Of a DNA stretch of 64,000 nt, positions 40,921-48,870 are shown piece after piece (within the stretch, counting starts at the first letter, position 1; every line of letters begins with the position of its first letter). The notes beneath the pieces are model-generated. The model ran no database searches, was not told the origin of the DNA, and worked only from the letters and a program-made list of their open reading frames with translations. Made by a program: the position numbers and the translations under genes. Source of the stretch: an uncultured Prevotellaceae bacterium (GTDB lineage Bacteria; Bacteroidota; Bacteroidia; Bacteroidales; Bacteroidaceae). The stretch is from positions 1 to 64,000 of the forward strand of contig CAMHIS010000003.1 of NCBI GenBank assembly GCA_946185285.1. Reading direction: 5' to 3'.

Positions 40921-42316
40921 TCTTCAGTTGCTTATAAGTAGTTATCGGATGCTTGGCGGCCAGCACGTGGTCGACGCGCCCGATGGGGGTGTTATGCGGA
41001 GCCGACTTCACCCGGTCGGGGTCGGTCTTGGCCTCCTCGGCAATCTTCCGCATCACGGCAATGAAGCCGTCGAGCGTCTCCTTCGACTCGTTCTCCGTCG
41101 GCTCAATCATCAGACTCTCGTGGAACAGCAGGGGAAAGTAGATGGTCGGGGCGTGGTAGCCGTAGTCGAGCAGACGCTTCGCCACGTCCATCGTCGTGAC
41201 GCCCGTGCTCTTGTCCTTCAGTCCGTCGAAGACGAACTCATGGCAGCAGGTGGTGTCGATGGGCAGTTCATAGACATCCTTCAGCGACTCCTTGATGTAG
41301 TTGGCATTGAGCGTAGCAAGAGGGCCGACATCCTTCACGTGCTCACGTCCTAAAGAAAGGATGTAGGCGTAGGCACGGATAGCCACAGCAAAGTTTCCGT
41401 GATAAGGCGACACCTCCGGGAAGAACGTCTCCAAGCCCTCGCGCACGCCGACAGGACCGGCACCGGGACCGCCGCCGCCGTGAGGCGTTGAGAAAGTCTT
41501 GTGCAGGTTGATGTGCATCACGTCGAAACCCATGTCGCCGGGACGGCAGACGCCGAGCATCGGGTTCAGGTTGGCTCCGTCGTAGTACATCAGTCCGCCA
41601 CAGTCGTGGATGAGTGCGGCAATCTCCGGGATATGGGTCTCGAAGAGGCCGAGGGTGTTGGGGTTCGTCATCATCATGGCGGCGATGCTATCGCCGCATA
41701 GAGAACACATGCGGTGGAGGTCGTCGAGGTCAACGGTGCCGTCGGCCTGCGACTTCACCTCGACAATCTCCAGGCCACAGACGGCGGCTGAGGCCGGGTT
41801 CGTGCCGTGGGCACTGTCAGGAACAATCACCTTCTTGCGCTGCAGGTCGCCACGCGAACGGTGGTAGTTGTCGATGACCATCAGTCCCGTCAACTCACCG
41901 TGAGCACCTGCGTAAGGCTTGAAAGTGAAGTGAGCCAAGCCCGTCAATGCACAAAGCGAACGCTCTAACAGCGTGACAACTGCCTGGGCACCCATTACCG
42001 TCGCGGCGGGCTGCATAGGATGCAGATTCTGGAACAGTGGCAGGGCGGCTATCTCCTCGTTGAGCTTCGGGTTGTACTTCATTGTGCAGGAGCCGAGGGG
42101 ATAGAAGCCCGTGTCAACGCCAAAGTTATTATTAGAAAGGTTCGTGTAGTGGCGCACCACGGTCATCTCGTCGCACTCGGGCAGTTCGGCGTCGTTCTGT
42201 CGGCGCAGTTCCTGTGGCACCTTGTAATCGCCGAAGCGGTTCTTGGGCAGACTGTAACCTTTGCGCCCCTCTTGCGACAGTTCAAAAATCAAGTTTCCAT
42301 AAAGTCGGTTGTTCAT
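40907..42316 (-). CDS. gcvPB: Glycine decarboxylase P protein, subunit 2
   Basis: 469 residues; C-terminal half of the P protein in the split form. PLP-binding lysine in DVMHINLHKTFSTPHGGGGPG, with GSCTMKYNPK, AHGTNPASAA and TNPNTLGLFE upstream. With GcvPA it decarboxylates glycine and transfers aminomethyl to lipoyl-GcvH. Start overlaps the gcvPA stop by 4 bases; the gene overlaps lpdA by 14. The peptide CSLCGDSIAA before MMMTNPNT is coded by a palindrome (41679-41697) shared with lpdA. Confidence 0.95.
   Translation of the reverse strand: MNNRLYGNLIFELSQEGRKGYSLPKNRFGDYKVPQELRRQNDAELPECDEMTVVRHYTNLSNNNFGVDTGFYPLGSCTMKYNPKLNEEIAALPLFQNLHPMQPAATVMGAQAVVTLLERSLCALTGLAHFTFKPYAGAHGELTGLMVIDNYHRSRGDLQRKKVIVPDSAHGTNPASAAVCGLEIVEVKSQADGTVDLDDLHRMCSLCGDSIAAMMMTNPNTLGLFETHIPEIAALIHDCGGLMYYDGANLNPMLGVCRPGDMGFDVMHINLHKTFSTPHGGGGPGAGPVGVREGLETFFPEVSPYHGNFAVAIRAYAYILSLGREHVKDVGPLATLNANYIKESLKDVYELPIDTTCCHEFVFDGLKDKSTGVTTMDVAKRLLDYGYHAPTIYFPLLFHESLMIEPTENESKETLDGFIAVMRKIAEEAKTDPDRVKSAPHNTPIGRVDHVLAAKHPITTYKQLKNDTN
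41679..41697 (-). repeat. CGDS palindrome in gcvPB
   Basis: GCGGCGAT-GCT-ATCGCCGC, 8-bp stem, followed by ATAGAGAACA. Codes CSLCGDSIAA in the same frame and orientation as the lpdA copy. Confidence 0.65.
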
Positions 42317-43629
42317 AGGGCAGCAATCTTTACAAGGTTATCGATTTCTTCTTTCGAACGCTTCTCGGTGACGGCAAAGAGGAAGCCACTGCCATGACGG
42401 ACACCACCAAGGAAACCGGCATCGACGAAACGCTGGCAGAGCGTATCGGCATCGCCGTCATAGTTGACGTAGAACTCGTTGAAGAACGGCTTGTCATATA
42501 CCAGTGAAAAACGTCCCGTCTTCAGCAGTTCGTCGCAGAGATAATGGGCACCGGCGTAGCTCAGCTCGGCAGCCTCCTTCAGTCCCTGCTTACCCATGAG
42601 CGACATGTAGACCGTCACCCACAACGCCATCAGCGACTGGTTCGAGCAGATGTTCGACGTGGCCTTCTGCCGGCGGATGTGCTGTTCGCGGGCCTGGAGT
42701 GTCAGCACGAAGGCGCGCTGTCCGCGGTTGTCGACCGTCTTGCCGACGATGCGGCCCGGCATCTTGCGGATGAGCTTCTCAGTACAGCACATGTAGCCGA
42801 CGTACGGGCCACCCCACTGCATGGGAATGCCCAGCGACTGGCCGTCGCCCACGGCGATGTCAGCCCCCCACTCGCCCGGCGTCTTCAGCACGGCGAGGTC
42901 GGCGGCCACGCTGTTCACGATCAGGAGTGCCTTTTGCTGATGACAGAGGTCGGCAAACCCGCTGTAGTCCTCGACGATGCCGAAGTAGTTGGGATGCTGG
43001 ACCACCACACCGGCCACGCCGCCCTGTGCCAGCAGCGCCTCAAGGCTCTCCCTCGAGGTGACGCCGTCGACGGCAGCAACCATCTCCAGTTCGATGTCGT
43101 GGAAGTGGGCGTAGGTCTTGACGACGGCAAGCGTCTTGGGGTCGATGGTTTCAGAGACGAGCACCTTACGCTGCTTTTTTCCAGCGGCCACCGCCATCAT
43201 CATGGCCTCGGCCGTTGCGGTCGTACCGTCATACATCGAGGCGTTCGAGATGTCCATGCCTGTCAGCTCGGCCATCATCGACTGATACTCAAAGATATAG
43301 TGCAGCGTGCCCTGCGAGATCTCGGCCTGATACGGCGTGTACGAGGTCAGCAGCTCCGAGCGCTGCAGCAGATTGGGAATGACCGACGGCGTGTAGTGGT
43401 CGTAGACGCCGCCACCGGCGAAGCACACGAGCGGCTTGTTCTGCTGGCCGAGCTTCTCGAAGAGCTGGCGCACCTCCAGTTCGCTCATCTCCGACGGCAG
43501 CTTATAGTCGCCGCGGAAGCGGATGTCTTCGGGAATCTGGGGGTATAAGGCATCGAGAGAATCGATGCCTACGGTTGAGAGCATCGCCTGCAGGTCTTCC
43601 TCGGTATGGGGGAAATACTTATAGGTCAT
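42313..43629 (-). CDS. gcvPA: Glycine decarboxylase P protein, subunit 1
   Basis: 438 residues; N-terminal half of the P protein. Features: FPHTEEDLQAML start, GGGVYDHYTPSVI, TPYQAEISQGTLHYIFEYQSMMAELTGMD, NASMYDGTTATAEAMMMA and QSLGIPMQWGGPYVG. Pairs with GcvPB. Translationally coupled to gcvH and gcvPB by 4-base overlaps. Confidence 0.95.
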   Translation of the reverse strand: MTYKYFPHTEEDLQAMLSTVGIDSLDALYPQIPEDIRFRGDYKLPSEMSELEVRQLFEKLGQQNKPLVCFAGGGVYDHYTPSVIPNLLQRSELLTSYTPYQAEISQGTLHYIFEYQSMMAELTGMDISNASMYDGTTATAEAMMMAVAAGKKQRKVLVSETIDPKTLAVVKTYAHFHDIELEMVAAVDGVTSRESLEALLAQGGVAGVVVQHPNYFGIVEDYSGFADLCHQQKALLIVNSVAADLAVLKTPGEWGADIAVGDGQSLGIPMQWGGPYVGYMCCTEKLIRKMPGRIVGKTVDNRGQRAFVLTLQAREQHIRRQKATSNICSNQSLMALWVTVYMSLMGKQGLKEAAELSYAGAHYLCDELLKTGRFSLVYDKPFFNEFYVNYDGDADTLCQRFVDAGFLGGVRHGSGFLFAVTEKRSKEEIDNLVKIAAL

Positions 43630-44006
43630 TTCGCGCAGAATTCTTCGTAGGCCTTAGCGTCCATCAGGTTGTCAAGCTCTGCCTTGTCGCTCATCTCCAC
43701 CTTGATAATCCAGTTCTCGTAGGCATCCTGGTTCACCAGCTCGGGCTGGTCGTCGAGGGCCTCGTTCACCTCAGCGACGGTGCCGCTGACGGGCGAAATC
43801 AGGTCGGAGGCAGCCTTCACGCTCTCCACGGCGCCAAACTCCTCGCCGGCTGTCACCTCGTCGTCAACGTCGGGCATGTCGACATACACCACATTGCCTA
43901 ATGCGTTCTGGGCATAGTCGGTAATACCAACATAGCCATACTCACCTTCTACTCTTACATATTCGTGCGACTCCGAGTAGTAGAGTCCTTCGATTACCTT
44001 ACTCAT
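43626..44006 (-). CDS. gcvH: Glycine cleavage H protein
   Basis: 126 residues. Lipoyl-domain protein: SHEYVRVEGEYGYVGITDYAQNALGNVVYVDMP, with the lipoyl-lysine in FGAVESVKAASDLISPVSG. Carries the aminomethyl group from P to T protein and is recharged by LpdA. Lipoylation is probably by the LplA-like protein at the head of the operon. Overlaps both neighbours by 4 bases. Confidence 0.96.
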   Translation of the reverse strand: MSKVIEGLYYSESHEYVRVEGEYGYVGITDYAQNALGNVVYVDMPDVDDEVTAGEEFGAVESVKAASDLISPVSGTVAEVNEALDDQPELVNQDAYENWIIKVEMSDKAELDNLMDAKAYEEFCAK

Positions 44007-45136
44007 TTTTTATAGCTTTTGTTATAGAATTGCTTCTTGACAACCGTTCCGGGGAACGTCTTCTTGCGAATCTGTATCTGCACGTCGGTGCCGAGGGTGG
44101 CGTAGGCCGTGTCGACGAGTGCCATGCAGACGCTCTTGTCGGTAGAGATGGTGTGGTAGCCCGTAGTCACCTCGCCGATGGGCTCGCCGTCCATGTTGAG
44201 TACGGTGTAGCCGTGACGGGGAATCGCCTTGTCGTGCAGTTCGATGCCGACGAGCTTGCGGCTGACGCCCTCAGTCTTCTGCTTCAGCAGGGCCTCGCGG
44301 CCGATGAACTCAGGCTTGTCGAACTTGACGAACGCGGTCAGGCCGGCCATCACGGGCGATATCTGCTCCGACAGCTCGTCGCCGTAGAGCGGCAGTCCCA
44401 CCTCGAAGCGCAGCGTGTCGCGGCAGCCCAGTCCGCAGGGCTGCACCTTGGCGGCAATCAGCTTCTCCCAGCACTCGCGGATGTAGTCGTGCGAGGCGTA
44501 CAGCTCGAAGCCGTCCTCGCCGGTGTAGCCTGTGCGACTGATGATGACGGGAGCCCCCCCTACGGCCCCCGAGGGGGCTTCTATAGTTTTGGCGGTGTAG
44601 AACACGAGGTCGGCACATGGCAGAGCGAGGACTGTCTCGACGATGTGTTCCGATTCTGGTCCCTGAATGGCTATCTGACCGTATAGGTCGCTCTGGTTCT
44701 GCAGGTCGATGTCAAATCCGGCGGCATGCTCCTGCATCCACGCCCAGTCCTTGTCGATGTTGGCGGCGTTGATGACGAGGAAGAAGTCCTGCTCGTCGAG
44801 CTTGTAGACCAGCAGGTCGTCGACCGTGCCGCCGTTGTCGTAGCACATCATGCCGTAGAGGATCTTGCCCACGGGCATGCCCGTCACGTTGTTCGTGAAG
44901 ATGTGGTTCACGTAGCGCTCGGCATCCTTGCCCTTCACGGTCACCTCGCCCATGTGCGAGACGTCGAACAGTCCGCAGTTGTTGCGCACGGCCAGGTGCT
45001 CCAGCTGGATGTTCTTGTACTGTATAGGCATCACAAAGCCAGCAAACGGAGCCAGGAAGGCACCCTCGGCAATGTGGTTCTCATACAGACACGTCCGCTT
45101 TTCTTTCTGTTTCTCTAACTCTTGTCTTATTGCCAT
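44003..45136 (-). CDS. gcvT: Aminomethyltransferase (T protein)
   Basis: 377 residues. GCV_T features: FAGFVMPIQY, FDVSHMGEV, TNNVTGMPVGKILYGMMCYDNGGTVDDLLVY, SRTGYTGEDGFELY, GLGCRDTLRFEVGLPLYGDEL. Transfers the methylene group from aminomethyl-H protein to tetrahydrofolate and releases ammonia. Just before SRTGYTGE the protein has TIEAPSGAVGGAP, coded by a GC-rich palindrome (44552-44579) and longer than the family norm. 4 bases separate it from lplA. Confidence 0.95.
   Translation of the reverse strand: MAIRQELEKQKEKRTCLYENHIAEGAFLAPFAGFVMPIQYKNIQLEHLAVRNNCGLFDVSHMGEVTVKGKDAERYVNHIFTNNVTGMPVGKILYGMMCYDNGGTVDDLLVYKLDEQDFFLVINAANIDKDWAWMQEHAAGFDIDLQNQSDLYGQIAIQGPESEHIVETVLALPCADLVFYTAKTIEAPSGAVGGAPVIISRTGYTGEDGFELYASHDYIRECWEKLIAAKVQPCGLGCRDTLRFEVGLPLYGDELSEQISPVMAGLTAFVKFDKPEFIGREALLKQKTEGVSRKLVGIELHDKAIPRHGYTVLNMDGEPIGEVTTGYHTISTDKSVCMALVDTAYATLGTDVQIQIRKKTFPGTVVKKQFYNKSYKK
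44552..44579 (-). repeat. GC-rich palindrome in gcvT (EAPSGAVGG)
   Basis: AGCCCCC (44552-44558) pairs with GGGGGCT (44573-44579); an inner CCCCC can also pair. Codes EAPSGAVGGAP on the minus strand in a loop before the conserved SRTGYTGE. Confidence 0.65.
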
Positions 45137-45140
45137 AGTC

Positions 45141-45830
45141 TTATGTTAATTGATAGTTCTTCTCCAATGCCTCTATCCCGGCAACGTCGGCTGCCGTCAG
45201 CATGCGCTCGCCGCTGCAGAGCGTCTCGCGGACGAGCGCCTTCACTTCTTCAAGGGTCAGCGGCGTATATTCTTTTAATAAGGTGATGCGCTGGCGCACG
45301 CTCTCGATGCCCTTCTTCTGCAGTTTCTCCCGGCTCGGCGTGATGGCCTGCAGCATGTGGGCCATGTTGGTGTCGTAGAGCAGCGTACTGTGTACGATGC
45401 ACCCTTGGGGCGTCGTCCTGCAAGCCGTGCCGCAGACCTTCCTGTCGCCTATCATGATGTCGTTATGACTGGTGCCCGTGGCCTCGACGCCCATCTTACG
45501 CAGCACCAGCAGAATCATGTTGACAAAGCGGTTGAAGGCGAAGTTCACGTTCTGCTCGGCGGTGACGAACGACAGCATCAGGTTGTCGCGGTCGGCATAG
45601 ACGCAGCCGCCGCCGCTCTTCCGGCGGAACACCTCGATGCCGTGCTCGCGGCAGTAGTCGAGGTTCACCTCGTTCTCCAATACCTGATTGCGCCCGTAGA
45701 TGACGGTCGGCTCCACCTGCCATGTAAAGAAGTAGTCGGGCTCGTCGAGACGGCGGGCCACATACTCCTCCATTGCTAAATGGAACGACAAACGTCGCTG
45801 TTTGTCATCGGGCAGCAGGATGTACTTCAT
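45141..45830 (-). CDS. lplA: Lipoate-protein ligase A-like protein
   Basis: 229 residues; single BPL/LplA/LipB catalytic domain. Motifs: YGRNQVLENEVNLDYCREHGIEVFRRKSGGGCVYADRDNL (split here as RRKSGGGCVYAD for the lipoate-binding loop) and the lysine segment DRKVCGTACR. There is no separate C-terminal accessory domain, so it may need a partner or act as a lipoyl transferase. As first gene of the gcv operon it probably lipoylates GcvH. Only 45 bases separate it from panE, too short for a glycine riboswitch. Confidence 0.85.
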   Translation of the reverse strand: MKYILLPDDKQRRLSFHLAMEEYVARRLDEPDYFFTWQVEPTVIYGRNQVLENEVNLDYCREHGIEVFRRKSGGGCVYADRDNLMLSFVTAEQNVNFAFNRFVNMILLVLRKMGVEATGTSHNDIMIGDRKVCGTACRTTPQGCIVHSTLLYDTNMAHMLQAITPSREKLQKKGIESVRQRITLLKEYTPLTLEEVKALVRETLCSGERMLTAADVAGIEALEKNYQLT

Positions 45831-45850
45831 ACATTTCAGGTTAGCGACTG

Positions 45851-45858
45851 CAAATATA
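45851..45858 (-). promoter_or_regulatory. -7 box of the gcv operon
   Basis: TATATTTG on the minus strand, 20 bases from the lplA ATG. A weak CTTG lies 20 bases upstream inside the end of panE. Confidence 0.5.
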
Positions 45859-45875
45859 TGAAGTTTTTATGTAAT

Positions 45876-46781
45876 CTACAAGTTTTTCTCCAAGAATTTT
45901 AGCTCGGCTTCCAACATTTCCAGTTTCGGCATGCGGAAACCGGCCTCGCGGGCTATCTCTATCGGGCGCGTATATAAATAATGTATCTCCATCGGCCGGT
46001 GGAAGTCGTAGTCGAGGCGCATCGACGGCGAGTAGGGCGTCATCTCGTCGGTCATCTGGATCATCTTCTCGACAAACGCCTCGTCGACACCGCTCACGCC
46101 CAAGGCCCGCGACGCTCCGACCACCTCCATCATCTGGTCGCGGATGAGCTGGCGCGTCGAGGGATTCTTCAGCAGCAGGTCGGTCTGCGTGTGCAGGGCT
46201 ACGGTCATGCCGTTGAAGGGCATGTTCCACACGGCCTTCTTCCAGCGTGCCTCGTGATACTCCACCAATCCCGTCTCGACACCCGCCTGCCGGAACTCAT
46301 TGACGACAGCCTGCATCAGCGACTCATCCCGGCATGAGTAGTTAGCCAGGTTGATACTTCCGTAGCACTGGTGGTTCACACGGCCCTTTTCCGTCTTCGA
46401 CGAGCAGATAAAGGCCAGACCGGCTGCCAGCTGCACACCAGGGAACATACGCTGCACGTCTTCCTCTACGCCGATGCCGTTCTGGATGAGTATCACCAGC
46501 GTCCGCTCGTGCAGCAGTGGGGGCAGCATGGTTTCCAGCTTTCTGTTGTTCACTGACTTCAGGCATACCAGCACCACGTCGCACTGGGGCATATCCTCCG
46601 TAGAGACATAAGCCTTAGCTTGAATATGGAATGAACCATCGCAGGAGTCCACCTGCAGTCCGTTTTCCCTGACATATTCATAATCTGACCGAAAGAGGAA
46701 ATGCACCTCTTGACCGGCTCGTGCCAACTTACCACCATAGTAGCCCCCAATGGCACCTGACCCAATAACAGCGTATCTCAT
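45876..46781 (-). CDS. panE: 2-dehydropantoate 2-reductase (ketopantoate reductase)
   Basis: 301 residues from MRYAVIGSGAIGGYYGGKLA, the NADPH Rossmann motif. Further family marks: VVLVCLKSVNN, QNGIGVEE, catalytic Lys in ARWKKAVWNMPFNGMTVAL (helix start), and PSMRLDYDFHRPMEIHYLY, where relatives have SSM.QD...GR.TEID. It reduces ketopantoate to pantoate for CoA synthesis. The YDFHRP variant makes a related reductase possible. Divergent from dxs. Confidence 0.85.
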   Translation of the reverse strand: MRYAVIGSGAIGGYYGGKLARAGQEVHFLFRSDYEYVRENGLQVDSCDGSFHIQAKAYVSTEDMPQCDVVLVCLKSVNNRKLETMLPPLLHERTLVILIQNGIGVEEDVQRMFPGVQLAAGLAFICSSKTEKGRVNHQCYGSINLANYSCRDESLMQAVVNEFRQAGVETGLVEYHEARWKKAVWNMPFNGMTVALHTQTDLLLKNPSTRQLIRDQMMEVVGASRALGVSGVDEAFVEKMIQMTDEMTPYSPSMRLDYDFHRPMEIHYLYTRPIEIAREAGFRMPKLEMLEAELKFLEKNL

Positions 46782-46808
46782 TCGTCTGTCTTTTTTAGTT
46801 TTTGGGTG

Positions 46809-46816
46809 CAAAATTA
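46809..46816 (-). promoter_or_regulatory. -7 box of panE
   Basis: TAATTTTG on the minus strand, 27 bases from the panE ATG. Confidence 0.45.
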
Positions 46817-46822
46817 TAAAAT

Positions 46823-46850
46823 AATTATGAATTATGAATTATGAATTACG
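46823..46850. repeat. Tandem heptamer repeat, AATTATG x4
   Basis: Three exact AATTATG units and a fourth AATTACG, between the divergent panE and dxs promoters. Confidence 0.88.
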
Positions 46851-46859
46851 TTTTTTTTG

Positions 46860-46867
46860 TATCTTTG
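46860..46867 (+). promoter_or_regulatory. -7 box of dxs, very close to the ATG
   Basis: TATCTTTG ends 7 bases before the ATG at 46875. With the usual distance from -7 to the start of transcription, the message would begin at or next to the start codon. Confidence 0.55.
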
Positions 46868-46874
46868 CACCCAA

Positions 46875-48752
46875 ATGGAAAAACAAGAATTAGGGCTACT
46901 GAATAGCATTGACTATCCGGCTGACCTTAGGAAGTTATCGATTGACCAATTGCCTGAGGTTTGTAGGGAGTTACGGCAGGACATTGTCAGGGAGCTGTCG
47001 GTGAACCCCGGGCACCTGGCCTCGAGCCTCGGTGTGGCTGAGTTGACCGTCGCCCTCCACTATGTCTATGATACGCCCAACGACCGCATCGTTTGGGACG
47101 TGGGTCATCAGGCTTACGGCCATAAGATATTGACAGGGCGCCGCGAGCAGTTTGCCACCAACCGCAAGCTGGGCGGCATACGCCCGTTCCCGTCGCCACA
47201 GGAGAGCGAGTACGACTCGTTTGCCTGCGGCCACGCCTCGAACAGCATCTCGGCAGCGCTCGGCATGGCCGTTGCTGCCAAGCGGCAGGGCGAGAACCGC
47301 AAGGTGGTGGCCGTCATCGGCGACGGCGCCATGTCGGGTGGCCTGGCCTTCGAGGGACTGAACAACGTCTCGTCGTCGCCCAACGACCTGCTTATCATCC
47401 TCAACGACAACAACATGTCGATCGACCGCTCCGTAGGCGGCATGAAGCAATACCTGCTGGGCCTCAACACCAACAAGACCTACAACAGCCTGCGTTTCAA
47501 GGCCGGCCGGTGGCTGCACGGCAGGGGCATGATGAACGACGACCGGCGGAAGGGACTCATCCGGCTGTCGAACGCCATCAAGAGTGCCCTCTCCCACCAG
47601 CAGAACATCTTCGAGGGCATGAACATCCGCTACTTCGGACCGTTCGACGGCCACGACGTCAAGGAGCTGGTGCGTATACTCCGCGAAATCAAGGACATGA
47701 AGGGGCCGAAGCTGCTGCATATCCACACGCAGAAAGGTCACGGCTACGCGCCGGCCGAGAAGGACGTCACCACCTGGCACGCACCTGGCAAGTTCAACCC
47801 TGACACGGGCGAACGGCTGGTGGACAACGACCCCGACAAGCCCCAGAAGTATCAGGACGTGTTCGGACATACGCTGCTGGAGCTGGCCAAGCAGAACCCG
47901 AAGATTGTAGGCGTGACGCCGGCCATGCCCTCGGGCTGCTCGATGAACATCATGATGAAGGAAATGCCCGAGCGCACCTTCGACGTGGGCATTGCCGAGG
48001 GGCACGCCGTCACCTTCTCGGGCGGCATGGCCAAGGACGGCCTCATTCCCTTCTGCAACATCTACTCGGCCTTCGCTCAGAGAGCCTACGACAACATCAT
48101 ACACGACGTGGCCCTGCTCGGGCTGCACGTCGTCTTCTGCTTCGACCGCGCCGGACTGGTCGGCGAGGACGGCCCCACGCACCACGGCGCTTTCGACCTG
48201 GCCGCCCTGCGACCCGTTCCCAACCTGACCATCGCCTCGCCGATGGACGAGCATGAGCTGCGCCGGCTGATGTACACCGCCCAGCTGCCCGGCCAGGGGC
48301 CGTTCGTCATACGCTACCCCCGTGGCGGCGGCGTGCTCAAGGAGTGGCGCTGCCCCCTGGAGGCCGTCAAGGTAGGCACGGGCCGATGCCTGCTCAGCGG
48401 CAACGACGTTGCCGTGCTCAGCATAGGCCCCATCGGCAACGAAGCCCTGAAGGCTGCCAAGGAGACGGGAGCCGCCATGTACGACATGCGCTTCCTGAAG
48501 CCCCTCGACGAGGACATCCTCCACGAGGTGGGCCGCAGGTTCAGCCGCGTCGTCACCGTCGAGAACGGCGTCAGGGACGGCGGTCTCGGCTCTGCCGTCA
48601 CGGAGTGGCTCTCCGACCACGGCTACTCCACGCGTGTCACCCGCCTCGGACTGCCCACCGACCACTTCGTGGAGCACGGCACCGTCGCCGAGCTGCACCA
48701 CCTCTGCGGCACCGATGCCGAGGGAATCGCAAGAGCAATTCAAGCCCCCTGA
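46875..48752 (+). CDS. dxs: 1-deoxy-D-xylulose-5-phosphate synthase
   Basis: 625 residues, typical length. Thiamine-diphosphate features: [21 protein letters not shown] (split at the conserved HLASSLG), [48 protein letters not shown] and NDNNMSI; then [22 protein letters not shown] and PRGGG. It condenses pyruvate and glyceraldehyde-3-phosphate as first step of the MEP isoprenoid pathway. ATG 46875 is chosen because the alternative start lies inside the -7 box. The stop falls within the left hairpin of a 119-bp palindromic element. Confidence 0.96.
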   Translation: MEKQELGLLNSIDYPADLRKLSIDQLPEVCRELRQDIVRELSVNPGHLASSLGVAELTVALHYVYDTPNDRIVWDVGHQAYGHKILTGRREQFATNRKLGGIRPFPSPQESEYDSFACGHASNSISAALGMAVAAKRQGENRKVVAVIGDGAMSGGLAFEGLNNVSSSPNDLLIILNDNNMSIDRSVGGMKQYLLGLNTNKTYNSLRFKAGRWLHGRGMMNDDRRKGLIRLSNAIKSALSHQQNIFEGMNIRYFGPFDGHDVKELVRILREIKDMKGPKLLHIHTQKGHGYAPAEKDVTTWHAPGKFNPDTGERLVDNDPDKPQKYQDVFGHTLLELAKQNPKIVGVTPAMPSGCSMNIMMKEMPERTFDVGIAEGHAVTFSGGMAKDGLIPFCNIYSAFAQRAYDNIIHDVALLGLHVVFCFDRAGLVGEDGPTHHGAFDLAALRPVPNLTIASPMDEHELRRLMYTAQLPGQGPFVIRYPRGGGVLKEWRCPLEAVKVGTGRCLLSGNDVAVLSIGPIGNEALKAAKETGAAMYDMRFLKPLDEDILHEVGRRFSRVVTVENGVRDGGLGSAVTEWLSDHGYSTRVTRLGLPTDHFVEHGTVAELHHLCGTDAEGIARAIQAP

Positions 48753-48863
48753 GTCAGGGGGTTGGGGGTCTGAACAAGCGCAGGCTCCTATCACACATAA
48801 ATACCATTAAACGGTCTGAAACTAACACGCTTGTTCAGACCCCTATCCCCCTAACTTAGGGGG
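48745..48863. repeat. 119-bp palindromic element between dxs and trkA
   Basis: Each end is a small hairpin (CCCCCTGAGTCAGGGGG at 48745-48761; CCCCCTAACTTAGGGGG at 48847-48863). Inside these, GGGGTCTGAACAAGCG (48765-48780) is perfectly inverted at 48828-48843. The layout of paired hairpins in inverted orientation is like a BIME, with a sequence unrelated to the RAYT-linked family. Confidence 0.85.
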
Positions 48864-48870
48864 CAAAGAT

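Noticed and set aside
45831-45875. Glycine riboswitch expected before the gcv operon
   Set aside because: Only 45 bases lie between panE and lplA and no aptamer-like structure fits.
46971-48794. 607-codon minus-strand frame opposite dxs
   Set aside because: Antisense shadow of dxs; no promoter or recognisable domain.
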